A stretch of 64,000 nucleotides of DNA from Hyalella azteca. Taxonomy: Eukaryota; Arthropoda; Malacostraca; Amphipoda; Hyalellidae. The notes under the pieces were generated by a model. That model saw only the letters and a program-made list of their open reading frames with translations, was not told the origin of the DNA and did not search any database. Made by a program: the position numbers and the translations under genes. This document shows, one piece after another, positions 37,025 through 49,678 of the stretch (position 1 is the stretch's first letter; each line of letters opens with the position of its first letter). The stretch is taken from positions 1 to 64,000 of the forward strand of contig NW_025941452.1 of assembly GCF_000764305.2 (NCBI RefSeq), given 5' to 3'.

Positions 37025-37346
37025 TCGTTCGCATCAGTGATGGGTGAGACTCCTGTTTAAATCAGTGACTGCTGAAGTTTGTATCAGTGACTGCTGAAGC
37101 TCCTGTTTGTACCAGTGACTGCTGAAGCTCCTGTTTGTATCAGTGACGGCTGAAGTTTGTATCAGTGACTGCTGAAACTCCTGTTTGTATCAGTGACTTC
37201 TGAAGCTCCTGTTTGTACCAGTGACTGCTGAAGCTCCTGTTTGTATCCGTGACGGCTGAAGTTTGTATCAGTGACTGCTGAAGCTCCTGTTTGTATCAGT
37301 GACTGCTGAAGCTTCTGATTGTATCCTTGAAGCCTGAAGCTCTTGT
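37025..37346. repeat. 22/28-bp mixed minisatellite
   Basis: Two unit types are interleaved: GTATCAGTGACTGCTGAAG with CTCCTGTTT (28 bp), and a shorter form in which TTT follows GAAG directly (22 bp). About 11-12 units in total. The mixed order suggests unequal exchange between unit types. Confidence 0.93.
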
Positions 37347-37710
37347 TTGTTTGCAGCACCTACGGGCGCAGGTCCAAAGTTTCTCAGCTCACACACGCGA
37401 CGCTGGAATACTAATCGCTACTCCAGCCCTGGCGCCGCTAACGCTGACGACGCAATCAACGTCCACTGATCCGATGTGGTTAATGGTTTTCTTTCAGGAA
37501 TTATCTGATGGGCAATCGAGCGGATGTGCCTCTTGGCCATTTATTCTCTCCTGCCGCTGCTAATAACGACCGTGGAATAGCCGACATCCGTGATCTGGGA
37601 AGGAATGTGTACCGGTGAGCGGAGTGGCCGCTTGATGAGCGTAGAAACTTGGTGTTAATAAGTTCTTTAATGGATTTTAAGTAAAAAATAAATTATTATT
37701 TTAAAGATCC
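37347..37710. other. Unique sequence, no feature recognised
   Basis: The left part is GC-richer. The plus ORF at 37327-37563 starts within the array and has no recognised family. Confidence 0.45.
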
Positions 37711-37857
37711 TTTTTAGCGCATTTTCTCATTTGTGGAAAAAATGCACTATTGTGCTCGCCATGTCTGTCCGTCTGACCGTCCGTGACTGCACGTTTTCGT
37801 CGACGAGAAAATGCGCTCTCTGTCACTCACTGCAGTGAGTACTGAGTCATATTTTTA
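37711..37857 (+). mobile_element. Short GTCY element, copy 4 (shortest complete copy)
   Basis: TTTTT, AGCGCATTTTCTC (37716-37728), ATGCACTATTGTGCTCGCCA, a short (GTCY)n core of about 6 units, TTTTCGTCGACGA, GAGAAAATGCGCT (37805-37817), ACTCACTGCAGTGAGT (37825-37840), ACTGAGTCATATTTTT. The core is shorter than in copies 1 and 2, so the microsatellite accounts for much of the length difference between copies. Confidence 0.87.
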
Positions 37858-38198
37858 GTCTAGTATCAAATATGTCTTTATAACAAAGTAGTTAAATCAA
37901 CAAATTATGCTCTCTGTAATATATCGTTGTCGTCACCACACCATGTCAAGCACTACACTAACATTTTATGGCACTGCGCGCCACAGTTCGTAAAGCACAT
38001 CAGCACATGGCGTGCAACACAGCCAAGCCGCGCAACACAGAGCGGTAGGCTCTTTATAGGCTTGTTTGGGGGATCCAGTCGAGCAAAAGTTTGTGCCTGG
38101 ATTGTCGTGGGTCCCGCAGCAGGAAGCGCTGCCAGACACGCGCCGGAGATTGCCAAGTTACGGACTTGCCGCGGGAGCCCGACGACCGAAATCGCGGC
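37858..38198. other. Unique, partly GC-rich sequence
   Basis: The stretch 38080-38198 is GC-rich. Overlapping ORFs on both strands run into the adjacent array. No family is recognised. Confidence 0.45.
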
Positions 38199-38432
38199 CA
38201 CACCGAGCGTAGCACACGAGTGACTTCTGTTGTTGGTACCTTGACACGCAGGTTGTTCGGGTATGACACACCGAGCGTAGCACACGCAGAGTGACTTTTG
38301 TTGTCGGTACCTTGACACGCAGGTTGTTCGGGGATGACACACCGAGCGTAAGACACACGCAAAGAATTTGTTATCACCTTGACACGCAGACTATTCAGGG
38401 ATGACACACGCGCAAGACACACGGAGTGACTT
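38199..38432. repeat. About 69-bp minisatellite, 3.4 units
   Basis: CACACCGAGCGTAGCACACG starts units at 38199, 38267 and 38338 (variant) with a partial unit at 38404. The shared internal string is ACCTTGACACGCAGGTTGTT. Minus ORFs of 66-129 codons through this block derive from the repeats. Confidence 0.93.
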
Positions 38433-41400
38433 GAGCTAATTGACTCAGATATTTTCTGAGTATCTCAGAATTGAGATACTCAGGCTATTCACGGATAAGA
38501 GAGCTACTGTAGAAGTCGATACGGTCATGCATTGAGCAGCAACGAACAGCAGTCATCTGTTTCTCGTCGCGCGGTCTCCATATTGTTTACTGATATAAGA
38601 AAATGCATGTTTAGTTACCTGAGCGTACCTAAAAAATTCTTCATTATTACTAACAATTAATTTGTATTAATTAATACTTATACCAAGAATCCTGAAATGG
38701 GGAATTATTTCTAAATGAACGCTCTCCTTACAATTTTCAAGAATGAGTTGATAAAGTAATTGAAAAGATGCGCATAACTCTTCTGTCTTCGTCTTACAGG
38801 AGAAACTGCCTTCCATTTATTTATCGTCGCTAAAATATGATAAAGCTAAAGAATGTACAAGCATCTTACGTATGTGCGTTGATCTAAATAAATTATTTCT
38901 TAGCACCTTTATAAGTCCTATACAGAAGGTCACAGTAACTTCTAGATCTCATAAATTATTAAATTCCGGACGAACAGAATGCAAAAAAGAGCAATGATAT
39001 TTTGAACTGGATCGCATTTCGTACCATTACTCATGGCATTCACATGACCTCGCGGAGCTCAACGACTTGTAAGGAACAGTTCACCCTGTACAAATTATTG
39101 GCGTATTTTCTTTGGCCATTCAACGGCCGATGGTTATTCGTCCCTGATTCGTCTATGATTTTTAAAAGAGGAAATGGAAGCACTAAATAAAATTTCCAAA
39201 GCTACTGCTGGTTACGAGCTCCAACACAAATTTGTCGCCATGTCTTTTTTAGGCATTAAATCAGAAGGCAAAGGCGAGCAAACGACTCGCAAGACCGGAG
39301 ACGTCGGCTCCAAAAATAACTTGATATCGAAAGCAACGAGCCCGAAAGAAAGCGGCATTCACAACAAAAAATCTACAACCGGGAGACAGTGAGAGAATTT
39401 TTATGCAATTGATTTTCATGCTTGGAAGGCTTTAGTGGCTGCCGGATTGAACGCTGGAGCGAAGGCGGCAGAGACGCGCTGCTACCGAGACGCTGGCCGG
39501 AGTATAGAGTTGGTGACTCGTACGGAGCGACATCGTCCGCTACTAAAATTGCTAATGGATGATCTCGGCAACGATTTGTTATAGTTGAAAGTTCTTGATT
39601 CATCAAGATCTCAATTAAAAGTTAAATAAATTAATCTGAAAATATCTTTAAAGTGAAGTATTTATCGCGATATTTAAGTCTCTCCCATGCAACGCACAGA
39701 GTCAGTTTAGATACGTCATACCTCAAACACTGATGAAGAGTAGAATAATGTATAAGATCAGGTCGCTAATGCATGATCAGAATTTAACGAAATACACTGA
39801 GGTTATGGCTATGCTTCGTTAAAATAGTTAAAATACGGCAATCCAGTTTTATTGTTTTCGGTTACAGAGCTGGTGATTAACTGAACATGAATAACATTTA
39901 TCTAACTTGGTTGACAAAAATTAAGCCTGTTTCTTTAGTGTACTATATAAAGAAGTAAGGACTGTTGCTACAAATGTATAGAAAAAAAAATCATTTTTAA
40001 ATGCTAGTGGGAGAAGCATCCATAGAATTATGAAACATTGCATTTATAAGCCTTCGTTATTTTATAAATCATATTAAATTTTAAAAATACATTATAATAT
40101 TTCAACATTCTAGAAAGTTAGTTACGATATTATGACGATATACACGTATAGTCTTTCACGATATTAATAATATGATGTATCATCATATCATAAATCAAAT
40201 TATATATTATACATTCTTTACAATATTTCATCATTCTAAAACGTTTATTACGATATATATTCTCTGATAACATAAAAATGTACCTGTGATACAATAGAAG
40301 TCACAAATGAGCTAACGGCCAATAAGTTTAATTGGCAGCTTGGTCATTTGGATGACGACTTATAGACTGGTTTCACTCAACTTTTGTTGTCGGTGTAATG
40401 CCACATTATTCATTTGCTATTCACATGCTTTCCAATGAAGGCTCTATTGATTAAATTTTATAGCTAACATGCATGCGAAGGCTAACTTTTAAAAAGCTTT
40501 TTGAAAATTGTACATAGACTTTAAATATAAAAGGTTTATCTACGTATATAAGAGTATGCCAATAATGAAGCGTCAAGCTACTGGTTCAGTAACGTAATTT
40601 GGTCGGGTGATAAACCTGCATACATTAGGAAGAACTTTGCTTATAATACTTATTTCAATATGACTCAGAATGTATAATTTATTATATATTCAACTAATAG
40701 CTCACGATGTCAAGTGTGCGACCAAGCTTCGCTTTCGTTTCCTGTTGACCAAAAATTCGAGCAAAGACGCCTTTAGCAACTGAACTTCATAACCTTCTAT
40801 AAACCGTTGATCTTTTACTCACCAAATCAATCCTAAGAGATTGGAAATAATCATAGATACTTAAATTGCATTGAAATTTCACGAATAAATAATACGGTAG
40901 CTATTGAATAACAAGAAGGGAAATTGAAATAGCGTGTCGTTTGCAGGCACTATTTTACCGAAGACACGATCGACGCGTGAAACACGCTGAATCTGTCTGA
41001 ATGATGTCTCTTCAAACGTCCGAGGGATTGCGATGGAACAGACGCCGATTATATGGATATTCAAATGTCACTATTATAGTTAAAACAATATGCACCGGTG
41101 ATCTTACTACCAAGGAAGAAATCTGTAGCAGCAAGTGATCCAGGGAGAGCACTGTCCAGGGGAGTACCAGCCAGTGAAACTGAATGCAATCGAAGCACAA
41201 TTCAGCGGGTCACAATACGATCCAGTTAAACAAATTTAATTTGAGCAGAATTTGACACAGACTTGGTCTGTAATTCAGCGCAGTCACTGGCGCATGACTC
41301 ATAACGCCTTTTGGATCGCATTTCATTTCAGTCTGGATTTCCAGAGTAAAGTTTGAACGGAGTTTTGCTGGTTTGTGCAGTCTCCCACAACGTTAAATCG

Positions 41401-43127
41401 TCCGAAGGGCTACTCTGAGCCGGCGCTCAATTCACGCGCGTCAGCGAACATTGCTCAAGATGCTGATGCCTCTCATGCTATTCCAGGTGATGCAGCACTT
41501 CGGCAATGGCCAACTTTAGCCCAAAATAACGCACATTGAGACTCGTAGAGCGGCTCGGTCGTATGTGATGAGGAATATATTGATGCTCATTAACCAATCC
41601 GGTACGTACAGCATCACTCAAAAATACTGATTGATGGTATGACTCGCATGACACCATTAGTAATGATGATACAAATCTAAAATTTTCAAATTTTAATGAC
41701 ACTATAGTCGACAATTTTCACATTTCTAAATAACTGACCCTATTAATAAAAATTTTCCGCTTGGCTGTTATTTCGTTCAAAATAAATAACAATAACAGTA
41801 CACAAACTTTTGAACAATTTAGATTCAAGAGTTTTTCAATCAGAATTTCCGAATCTACCGTGCACGACATCGATATATACGAGGACATACAACACCGGCG
41901 TAACTAGACCTTATCGATCCAATTCAAATGATTCAAGGTCTCAAAAAGTACTAATGAATACCAAAGCTCACCTTCGGTTTTGCGGGAAAATTTGTTCGTT
42001 TGAGGAGCGGGCGAAACAATGAGGTGGAGATCGGCCATGCGTAGATCCATATCATCACACGACGATTGTTGCAGCTATAAAAATTAACGGGTTTAAGTGA
42101 ACTAATTGCGTAGCAGCGACATGAAGGCCGGTACAGCAGAGGCAATGACTACAAACCAAGTTTGGATTACAGTCTTTTGCAGATAATTTAATACAATTTT
42201 TAGCACAGAATGAGGTCAAGTCCAACTGTGATGCTGAATAAGATCAGTTCTGGGTTACTTTCACTTTCATTGATGAATCGGCAAATATGTTGTTAGTTTT
42301 TATTATGTCTCGGAAAGAACTCGTGTCAAGAAATATTTGTGAACCCCCCTTCTGTTAAGTTTTCAATAACGTGGTGAAAATCAATTAAAGTTTTCAGAAT
42401 TAATGTATCCTTGGACGATTCTATGTTTCAAAATCAACAAATTTGAAGTACAAATGAATATCATAGTAAATCTGCCTTTAGATCAAAGCTGTAATCGTTA
42501 TAGCTGCAGTAGCTGCTGTTGTTACTAATGTGACCGATAGTACTGTTACTGTTGTCGTTATTGTTGCTGTTGTTGTTGGGGCTCTCTGAACACCCAACTA
42601 GCCTACAGGATCGTATAGGTTCTGGATATTAACGAGTACTTATTAAAACAGTTTATTACACTTTCAATGAACACGATAAATAATATATAATAACTTCGGC
42701 ACATTAACACTTTAACACTTCATCTTGGATGCATGGCTTTCGAGACTAACTCTTGACTCTGAGATTTGAGATTTGAGGCTTTCCTACAAAAGAAACAAAT
42801 AAAACAGATAAATAATAGTTACCTAAACATTAAAGTATTCATACATATATAACCTAAGTATTTACACAATTTGTTCACCTTAATCTATTCACGTATATAT
42901 TTACATATCCACATCCTAACGCAACACATACCTCCGCTCCGGCTTTCCACAACAGAATAATCTTATCACCTTCTCCTTCCGCACTTATAGCCTTCCGTAA
43001 ACTCTAAACTAAAATGACAAATTCAAAATAATAAACCATTTTGGAACAAAAATTATCGCCTCGCATAACATTAAAATACCCAATAATTTCTATCCTTTAC
43101 ATTGTTACTGTTGTTGGTGCAATCATT
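38433..43127. other. AT-rich unique sequence, no gene recognised
   Basis: At about 40090-40265 an AT-rich imperfect duplication is visible (ATAATATTTCAACATTCTAGAA then ACAATATTTCATCATTCTAAAA). A GTT-rich degenerate triplet tract lies at about 42490-42580. ORFs here are under 80 codons and match nothing recognisable. Confidence 0.5.
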
Positions 43128-43228
43128 GACGTTACTGTGATGGTGCGTCACCACGAGGCTACTATGATGGTGCGTCGCCACGATGTTACTGTGATGATGC
43201 ATCACCACGACGTTACTGTGATGGAGAC
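43128..43228. repeat. 30-bp minisatellite, 3.3 units
   Basis: GTTACTGTGATGGTGCGTCA followed by CCACGA is repeated at 30-bp spacing with point differences. The ORF 43041-43238 is a by-product giving a His/Val/Met-rich repeat. Confidence 0.93.
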
Positions 43229-44099
43229 TTTATTATGATACTACTAACTTTGTGTACAGAAACTCCCCATTGACATCTGTCACTCGTTTGTCAGTTTCAA
43301 TTTATTTATACAAAAAAATTATGCACTTTCATCTCCGTTCATTATTCAAGGAACAGTAGATTTCTCAGGAACACAATTCCATCGTCTTTTCCTTCCAGTG
43401 TTGCGTTCTTTATTGTAAAACACGAACACTACTTTAGGTGATGCTTGTTTTTTTAACAATTAAATAATTAAGTATTAAAAATGCCGTATTTGTTAGGTAT
43501 CTTTAATACTCCAATCAACTATCATCTTGCGTAGTGGTTATTCATTATAAGCGTAATATCGTAATTATGGGCACGTGCGAGTGACAAATTCTCAAAATTT
43601 GTGGCGGTGACACTGGCTTAAGTTTCGGGGCCTCCACGAACATCATCGGCTTTCTCGCCTATAAATCGCTTGTGTCGCAGGTAGGATTGTGATTTGGAAA
43701 TTCACGCTTATTTATATTATGATTCTTTTAAGATTAACGTTGTTAATATGTGATTTTGTTATAATTAACAACATTCATCATGCAATGTTGATTACACGAT
43801 TCTCTATAATCTTCATCATAATAATCGTGCAAGAACGCTATATAAATAATGTTTTGATTACACGAGTCTCTAAAATCTTCATTATAGTCGCGCAAAAATG
43901 CAATCTAAATTATTTTCAGGAAAGCATTTTCTGCTGCAATTTTATGTTATACGGGGTATCGAAAAGACGCCCGTGCAAAGGTCAGGTTCTTTTCAGGGGT
44001 GCTTGAGGCGGTCGTTTTGTGGCCGTTAAAATAGTGATAAGATCACGGCAAGCGCTGCCTAGGGACTGCGCGTCACCGTACGCCACCCAATAACTCTCG
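43229..44099. other. Unique sequence, no feature recognised
   Basis: The word TTGATTACACGAGTCTCTAAAATCTTCAT and a close variant occur twice (about 43790 and 43855). Nothing else is notable. Confidence 0.45.
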
Positions 44100-44398
44100 G
44101 TTCTTAGCGCAGTGGTTTGCTCAGCTCAATTTTTTACAAAAAAAAAATACAATTCACTTTCCTCAGTTCTAAGCACAGCTGTTTTCTCAACTCAATATTT
44201 TACGAAAAAGTTACAATTCACTTTCCTCAGTTTAAAGCACAGCGGTTGTCTCAGCTCAAATTTTACGAAAAAAATTACGATTCACTTTCCTCAGTTTAAA
44301 GCACACCGGATTGCTCAGCACAATATTTTACGAAAAAAATTACGATTCACTTTCCTCAGTTCTAAGCACAGTGGTTGGCGCAGCTCAAAATTTTAAGG
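44100..44398. repeat. 64-bp minisatellite, about 4.6 units
   Basis: AAGCACAG(C/T)GGTTG(T/C)TCAGCTC begins units at about 44106, 44172, 44236, 44300 and 44365. All contain TTTTACGAAAAA and TTCACTTTCCTCAGTT. Spacing is 64-66 bp. Confidence 0.95.
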
Positions 44399-47300
44399 AA
44401 AAACAAACTATGATCTTTTATCTGTAATTTATACTTACATCTTTATGGTAATTTATAGTTATTCTAAAAAAAACTTTATTGATAACGCCGATTGTAAAAA
44501 TTTTTGAAAATTTTTTCGTTTATGCAGCTCACGAATTTTATTTATAAAAATGTTTACAAATAACGGTGGTTAATTAAGTCATAAAATGTTCATAAAATTT
44601 TACTCCAGCTTCATTTGCATAAGTTGATGGAATAATTTAGACATGAATGGGTATCGGCTTGTCTTTTCGTCTGTGTTCGGTTATTCAGCGCTCTCAAAAA
44701 AACAGCTCCAGTTTACTCGCTTTCGACGGTCAACGATTTGTGCGCTTGTTTTTTTCTGTGAAATAAAAAGTGATGTTAGTTTTCGTTCGGCTGCTATAAG
44801 TAAAGCCACTCGTAACAAACCGGCTCATAACCGAAGATCGGCCCTACCAATCGTTTGAAAAAGCGAATGATCATGACGAAAGGTTCAAATCTTGAGCAGT
44901 ATCAGTTGTAGATAGAATTGGAATTTAAAATACGCCTACTTTACCTTTCCTAAATCATTTGTTGCTACTGGTATTTTGGTTACATTGACAATGTTCATCT
45001 AAACACGGCCAGAAAAAAAGAATCAGAGAACTTTTAAAAGAAGCTCAGCTCTTATGTAGTTTGTTTCTATATCCGTGTTTCTTTTTTAGTTTCTGACAAC
45101 AAAAAACGTAAGATAGAAAACTTGCCCAATCAGTAAATGCTTGGTTATATTAAAATAACTAATACTTCCAGATTTTTAGGTCCGTCTTAACTCGAGTGAA
45201 AGACCCCAATAAAGAAGTGTAGGCTGCGCGGAAGAGGTTAAGTTTAACACGCCGTCGTGTTTTTAGTCCCGACGATAGTGCGAATTTATGCTGGCTTTAT
45301 GGTAGCTGTTGATGGGTCTGGACGCCAACAAGTAGCCACGCTGCCAGTTTTACGGCTTCCACAGAGCCAGAGACTCAAAAGAAGGGCCAGAGACATCGTT
45401 CACTTCGAGACATGAACTTGCTTGCTGGCATGAGGCTCGCCCCAACAACCAAGTTAATCCTTAGGTGCCATCACGAGCGTTAGTGCCACGACTGCCTTCA
45501 TGAAAGCAGAAGTGGCGCCTAAAACAACTTGCAACCCGTTACCATTATTTCGTTTACAGGCGTGAAGTCCCGTTGATTATGGACTCAACAAAATATATTT
45601 TTTTCGCTAAAGTTTTAATGAAAAGTGGTTTTTTGGGGAGAAGCGTTTCACTTGAATTTGGTTTGCCGGTAAGATTTTGGAAAACATTTTTCGAAGATCA
45701 TCTAACTATCGCTACCTAAATATGTGCCAGCTGATGAGATGAATGCAAAGTTTGTGTGTTCATTTACAGCATTTATATTGTAATTTGCACCAACATGGTT
45801 GGATCAAAACTGCAAAAAAGAAAAATCTGTGTTATGTCATTTTTTTAGTTTTGTTCATATTTTGGCCGCCAGCAGACAAGAGCGATTCTGCTGATACCGC
45901 AGATTTTCAGTTGAGGGAGCCAACAAAAATTCGCGACAGTTTCGAGAGAGCCATGAAACTGCACGTTCAGGAAAGTCCTGAAACTGCGTGCTGACGATGC
46001 CAGGAAAGTTTCAACCTACTCAATATCTGCAACAAGATTCCATAATAGACTAAGTGACATTTGCATCACAATTGCTCACATTTAACAATTTTCTAGCTTA
46101 TCAAATTTTTCATTTTCCAGAGAAACAAATAAGCTGTTGTGGTTTCGTTCTAGTTTACTTATCAAAAGCGAAAGTAGCAACCTAAGAAAATTAATCTATT
46201 ATACATTTAGCTCCATGCAATTTTCAAAGAGTTTCCGGCTTTTAAGGTCCGTGACATAGATTACGTCGAATTATGGCTGTATACGCAAAGGACAAAATAT
46301 TCAATATGTAAACTAATAGTTGGTTCGCATAGCAAGTTTGGTTAGAATACCAGTATTTTATTGATCTAACAATGATTTACGATGGAGTTAATTGGTCAGT
46401 AATAAGGCTTCTGAAGGTCAATTATGTCCGCATCTACTTACCGGAACACATGCAGGCCTTCAAATAGCTAAAAATTAAATTATTTAAATCATTTTAAAAT
46501 TTTATTCAAGTAATGAGTCGAATTACAGTCATTAAATTCTCATTTTGGAGACGAGCGATAAATTATCATCAAGTTCAAGAAAAAGTTATAGTTACACGAT
46601 AAATGAACTTTGGAAATACGTTTTTCTGCTGAATCATTGTTTAATTAAATAATCAGTTTAAAGCAAATTCAGATAGTCTGATTCGAATAAATGAATAGAG
46701 ATTAATAGAAACCCATTATGACTATTAACTTATAAAAAACACGAAATGCTTGTGTGCATGTCCACAAAGTCGCCCTTCAATATCAGTTGAAGAAAAATAA
46801 AGGAGGCGCTGTTACTGTAGGAACACTCCGTAATTTTTATATCCATCGCTGAACTTCTTATCCTTATTGCAGTTTCAAAATGATATTTCGCTTAAAAAAC
46901 ATGAAAAGGCTATGGAGAGCTAAATGACATCGACCAACCGACCGGTAAAAATCGAATCAAAGAAGAGCTTCACGTACGCACCATCGAAGTTTTGTCTTAC
47001 CCAAGTACAAATATCACGATAAATTAAGTAGCTTTTGGTTGTGGAAGAATATTTCCAACCGGGCAAGAAACGACAGCAGATTGATTTTTGCGTCAATTCA
47101 ACTCATTTTTACCATTCTTTTCTCTAACTTCACTTCTCGTTGTTTGTTTGTCTGCTACGAATCTTATAATCGATATTCAACACACTTCTACCTGTCCAAT
47201 CGATCTGAAACTTTGTACACTTGCGTAAAGTTGGAGACATTGCATGAATCAATATTATTGACAGAATATAAACAATAATTTATGAAATTACAAATAAATT

Positions 47301-48985
47301 AAATATTTTGAAATAAAATAAGAAATTCATTTTATATGCGTAACATCGGTGACACCGACCTCTTTAGAAGTGTGGTCTTTAAAAAATTTATTTTTGAAGG
47401 CATATTATATATATATATACATTTTCTGCTCAATTTGTAATTACCGCACAAAATAACCTTTTTACCCGTAGAGAGTTGGTTCAGGCGGAACAATCAATCA
47501 GGCCTAATGTGCAAAACAGAATGAAAAGGAACAAAATTTCTACAGCTGCGCTTGAATTGTTCGAAGGTTGTTTGGTCGGTCGAGACACCCTCTCTAAAAC
47601 ACCAACAAACTTTTGCTTAACTGGCTATCATTGAGGGCTCGACCACTTTAGTATTTCCCTCAGCGCCCGCCTCAAATGATCTATGTTGACCATTAGAGAG
47701 CGACTCATAAGAAGCTTCGTTCGACACAAGAACTTAGGTCTTAAAAGCTCCCGAGTGAGGCGTTCTACTTTGTTCAGAGTTGTAGTGTCCAATCAAGCCT
47801 GCCAGTATATTACAAAAGTATTAAGCTTTTGTGGCCGCTGAAAATAACTCAACTATGATAACTTTGATATATGACATGAAATAAAATAATAAATGGATAT
47901 CAGTTTATTTTTGGGTCTCAAATTCCTTTTCATCACGGGAAATTGTATTATTTAAAGTTAAAATTATAAAATACGAAATTAGTACTTCTTAATAAATACG
48001 AAGTTTATCGGGCTCGTATCTCAAACAAGCCTGCTGGGCCCTAGTCGTTCTTCAATAGGAAGGAACAACTTTGAGTTCATTGGGTCTGCTATTATTTTAT
48101 CGACTTTGAAAAAACACTCGATGAAACAGAAATATCTGAATAAAAAATGCATTTATCTTGCAATACTTAATAAATTGTAAAATGTATTTAAGTACAATAC
48201 AGTCTTAAAACTAGTGAATGATTTACTCATCCCAGTTTGCTCGTGACCCAGCTACATCTGCAGCAACTCAGTCGCTAAACAAGGCAGACGTGGCCGGAAC
48301 CTTTCAGTCGCTCTTATTTACTGTAGAGTTGCGGCCTGACAAGTCTCATCACGCGGAGAAAGTTGGCTTATCGGGAACAAAAAGTGTAGAAAACTTTATC
48401 AAAATATCTTTGCACAAGTCAGGTATTAAGCTATAGACATTTATGCAATATCCCGTGAAAGCAGTTATTATTCAATAATTTGAGATGAGTAATCCTTATG
48501 ATCACTGAATTCCGAAATTTTTGGAAAAACTTGAAAATATCCGTAGGAGAACACCAGTGCAATTTTTTCTGGATAAATATCGGTCATTAGAGACCCAAAA
48601 TGCTATGTATACTGAACTTTCCCAAACTTTAACAAAAATTGTCTGTCACTGAGTTACATCATTAATGAAATGCTTTATTTCTATGCACAAGAGCCCTGAC
48701 CAGCGTCGCTCTACTTCAGCGGCAGCAAGCGATGATGGAACAAAAAAAGCCCGAGTGCAGCACATTAGACCTCGCGTAAACAAGAGAGCTCAAAGAGAAC
48801 AGCTGCGTAAACAACGTAAACAAGGTCACCGTAAACAAGAATCAATGAAAGCTAAACAACAGCACATGATAAAAGCCCAGACGCAGTCACCCTGCCACAG
48901 CATCAGCAACTGTCTATTGACCATGTCATACATGAGTCTCTAGCATGCATGCTCTCACGCGGCTGTCTCTGATCTCTAGCAATTA
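44399..48985. other. AT-rich unique sequence, no gene recognised
   Basis: ORFs of 70-92 codons (45743-45994, 48665-48943) are unremarkable; the latter is Lys/Gln/Arg-rich. A (TA)n-like run lies at about 47405-47420. See the separate hairpin at 45.5 kb. Confidence 0.5.
45483..45518. repeat. 36-nt imperfect hairpin
   Basis: GTGCCACGACTGCCTTCA pairs with TGAAAGCAGAAGTGGCGC with three mismatches and one G-T pair. It is flanked by TTAGGTGCCA (left, about 45461) and GGCGCCTAA (right), so it may be the core of a small inverted-repeat element. Confidence 0.6.
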
Positions 48986-49440
48986 TTTATTGAAACATAC
49001 TGCTTTACCGACACTTTCGCAGACAAGTGTTTCGCTAAAAACCTTTCATAAAAAGCCAATTGCCTTCTAATGAAACTTACTGCTTTACCGACACTTTCGC
49101 AGACAAGTGTTTCGCTAAAAACCTTTCATAAAGAGCCAATTGCTTTCTAATGAAACTTACGATATTACTGAAACTTTTACAGGCAAGTGCTCCTTTCGAA
49201 AGTATCTTTCCTGACATTCTCTAGAATAGTTTCAAACTTTGATAAAATCTTTTTCGTATAAGCGCTCTTTTCGAGTTACATAGTAAGTGTTCCTTAACTT
49301 TCTGCTTCGCTGACACACTTTTATCCGAGTATTTCTCTAAAAATCCCTTTCTGAATAAAGAAGTGGCCATTTGGTGAAAATTACTCTTTCCTGGCATTTT
49401 CGCAGACACGTGTTTCACTAGAAGCTCCCTTTCCGAGTGT
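48986..49440. repeat. 80-bp repeat, two good units decaying to the right
   Basis: TGAAAC(A/T)TACTGCTTTACCG begins units at 48991 and 49071. A third at 49151 is diverged. Words such as CTTTCGCAGACAAGTGTTTC reappear in altered form as far as about 49410. Confidence 0.85.
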
Positions 49441-49539
49441 ATAGAAATGCAATCGTAAAAATCGGGAGCGCAAGTGGACTGATGAATAGGAAGTGACAGA
49501 AAACAAAAAACCTATTCCTCTTTACTGAAATAGGAAAAC

Positions 49540-49678
49540 GCGTGGTGTCGTGATGACGCGTGGTGTTGTGATGACGCGTGGTGTCGTGATGACGCGTGGT
49601 GTCGTGATGACGCGTGGTGTCGTGATGACGCGGGAAGTCAAGATAGCGCGTGAAGTCAAAATGACGCGTGAAGTCAAA
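49540..49678. repeat. 18-bp minisatellite, about 7.7 units
   Basis: CGCGTGGTGTCGTGATGA units are followed by three changed units with GAAGTCAAGA/AATG. ACGCGT sites occur at nearly every unit junction. The plus and minus ORFs here (MTRGVV and HHDTTR repeats) are by-products. Confidence 0.95.

Noticed and set aside
44820..44900. tRNA-like B-box word (AGGTTCAAATCTT)
   Set aside because: No A box, acceptor stem or cloverleaf can be built around it.
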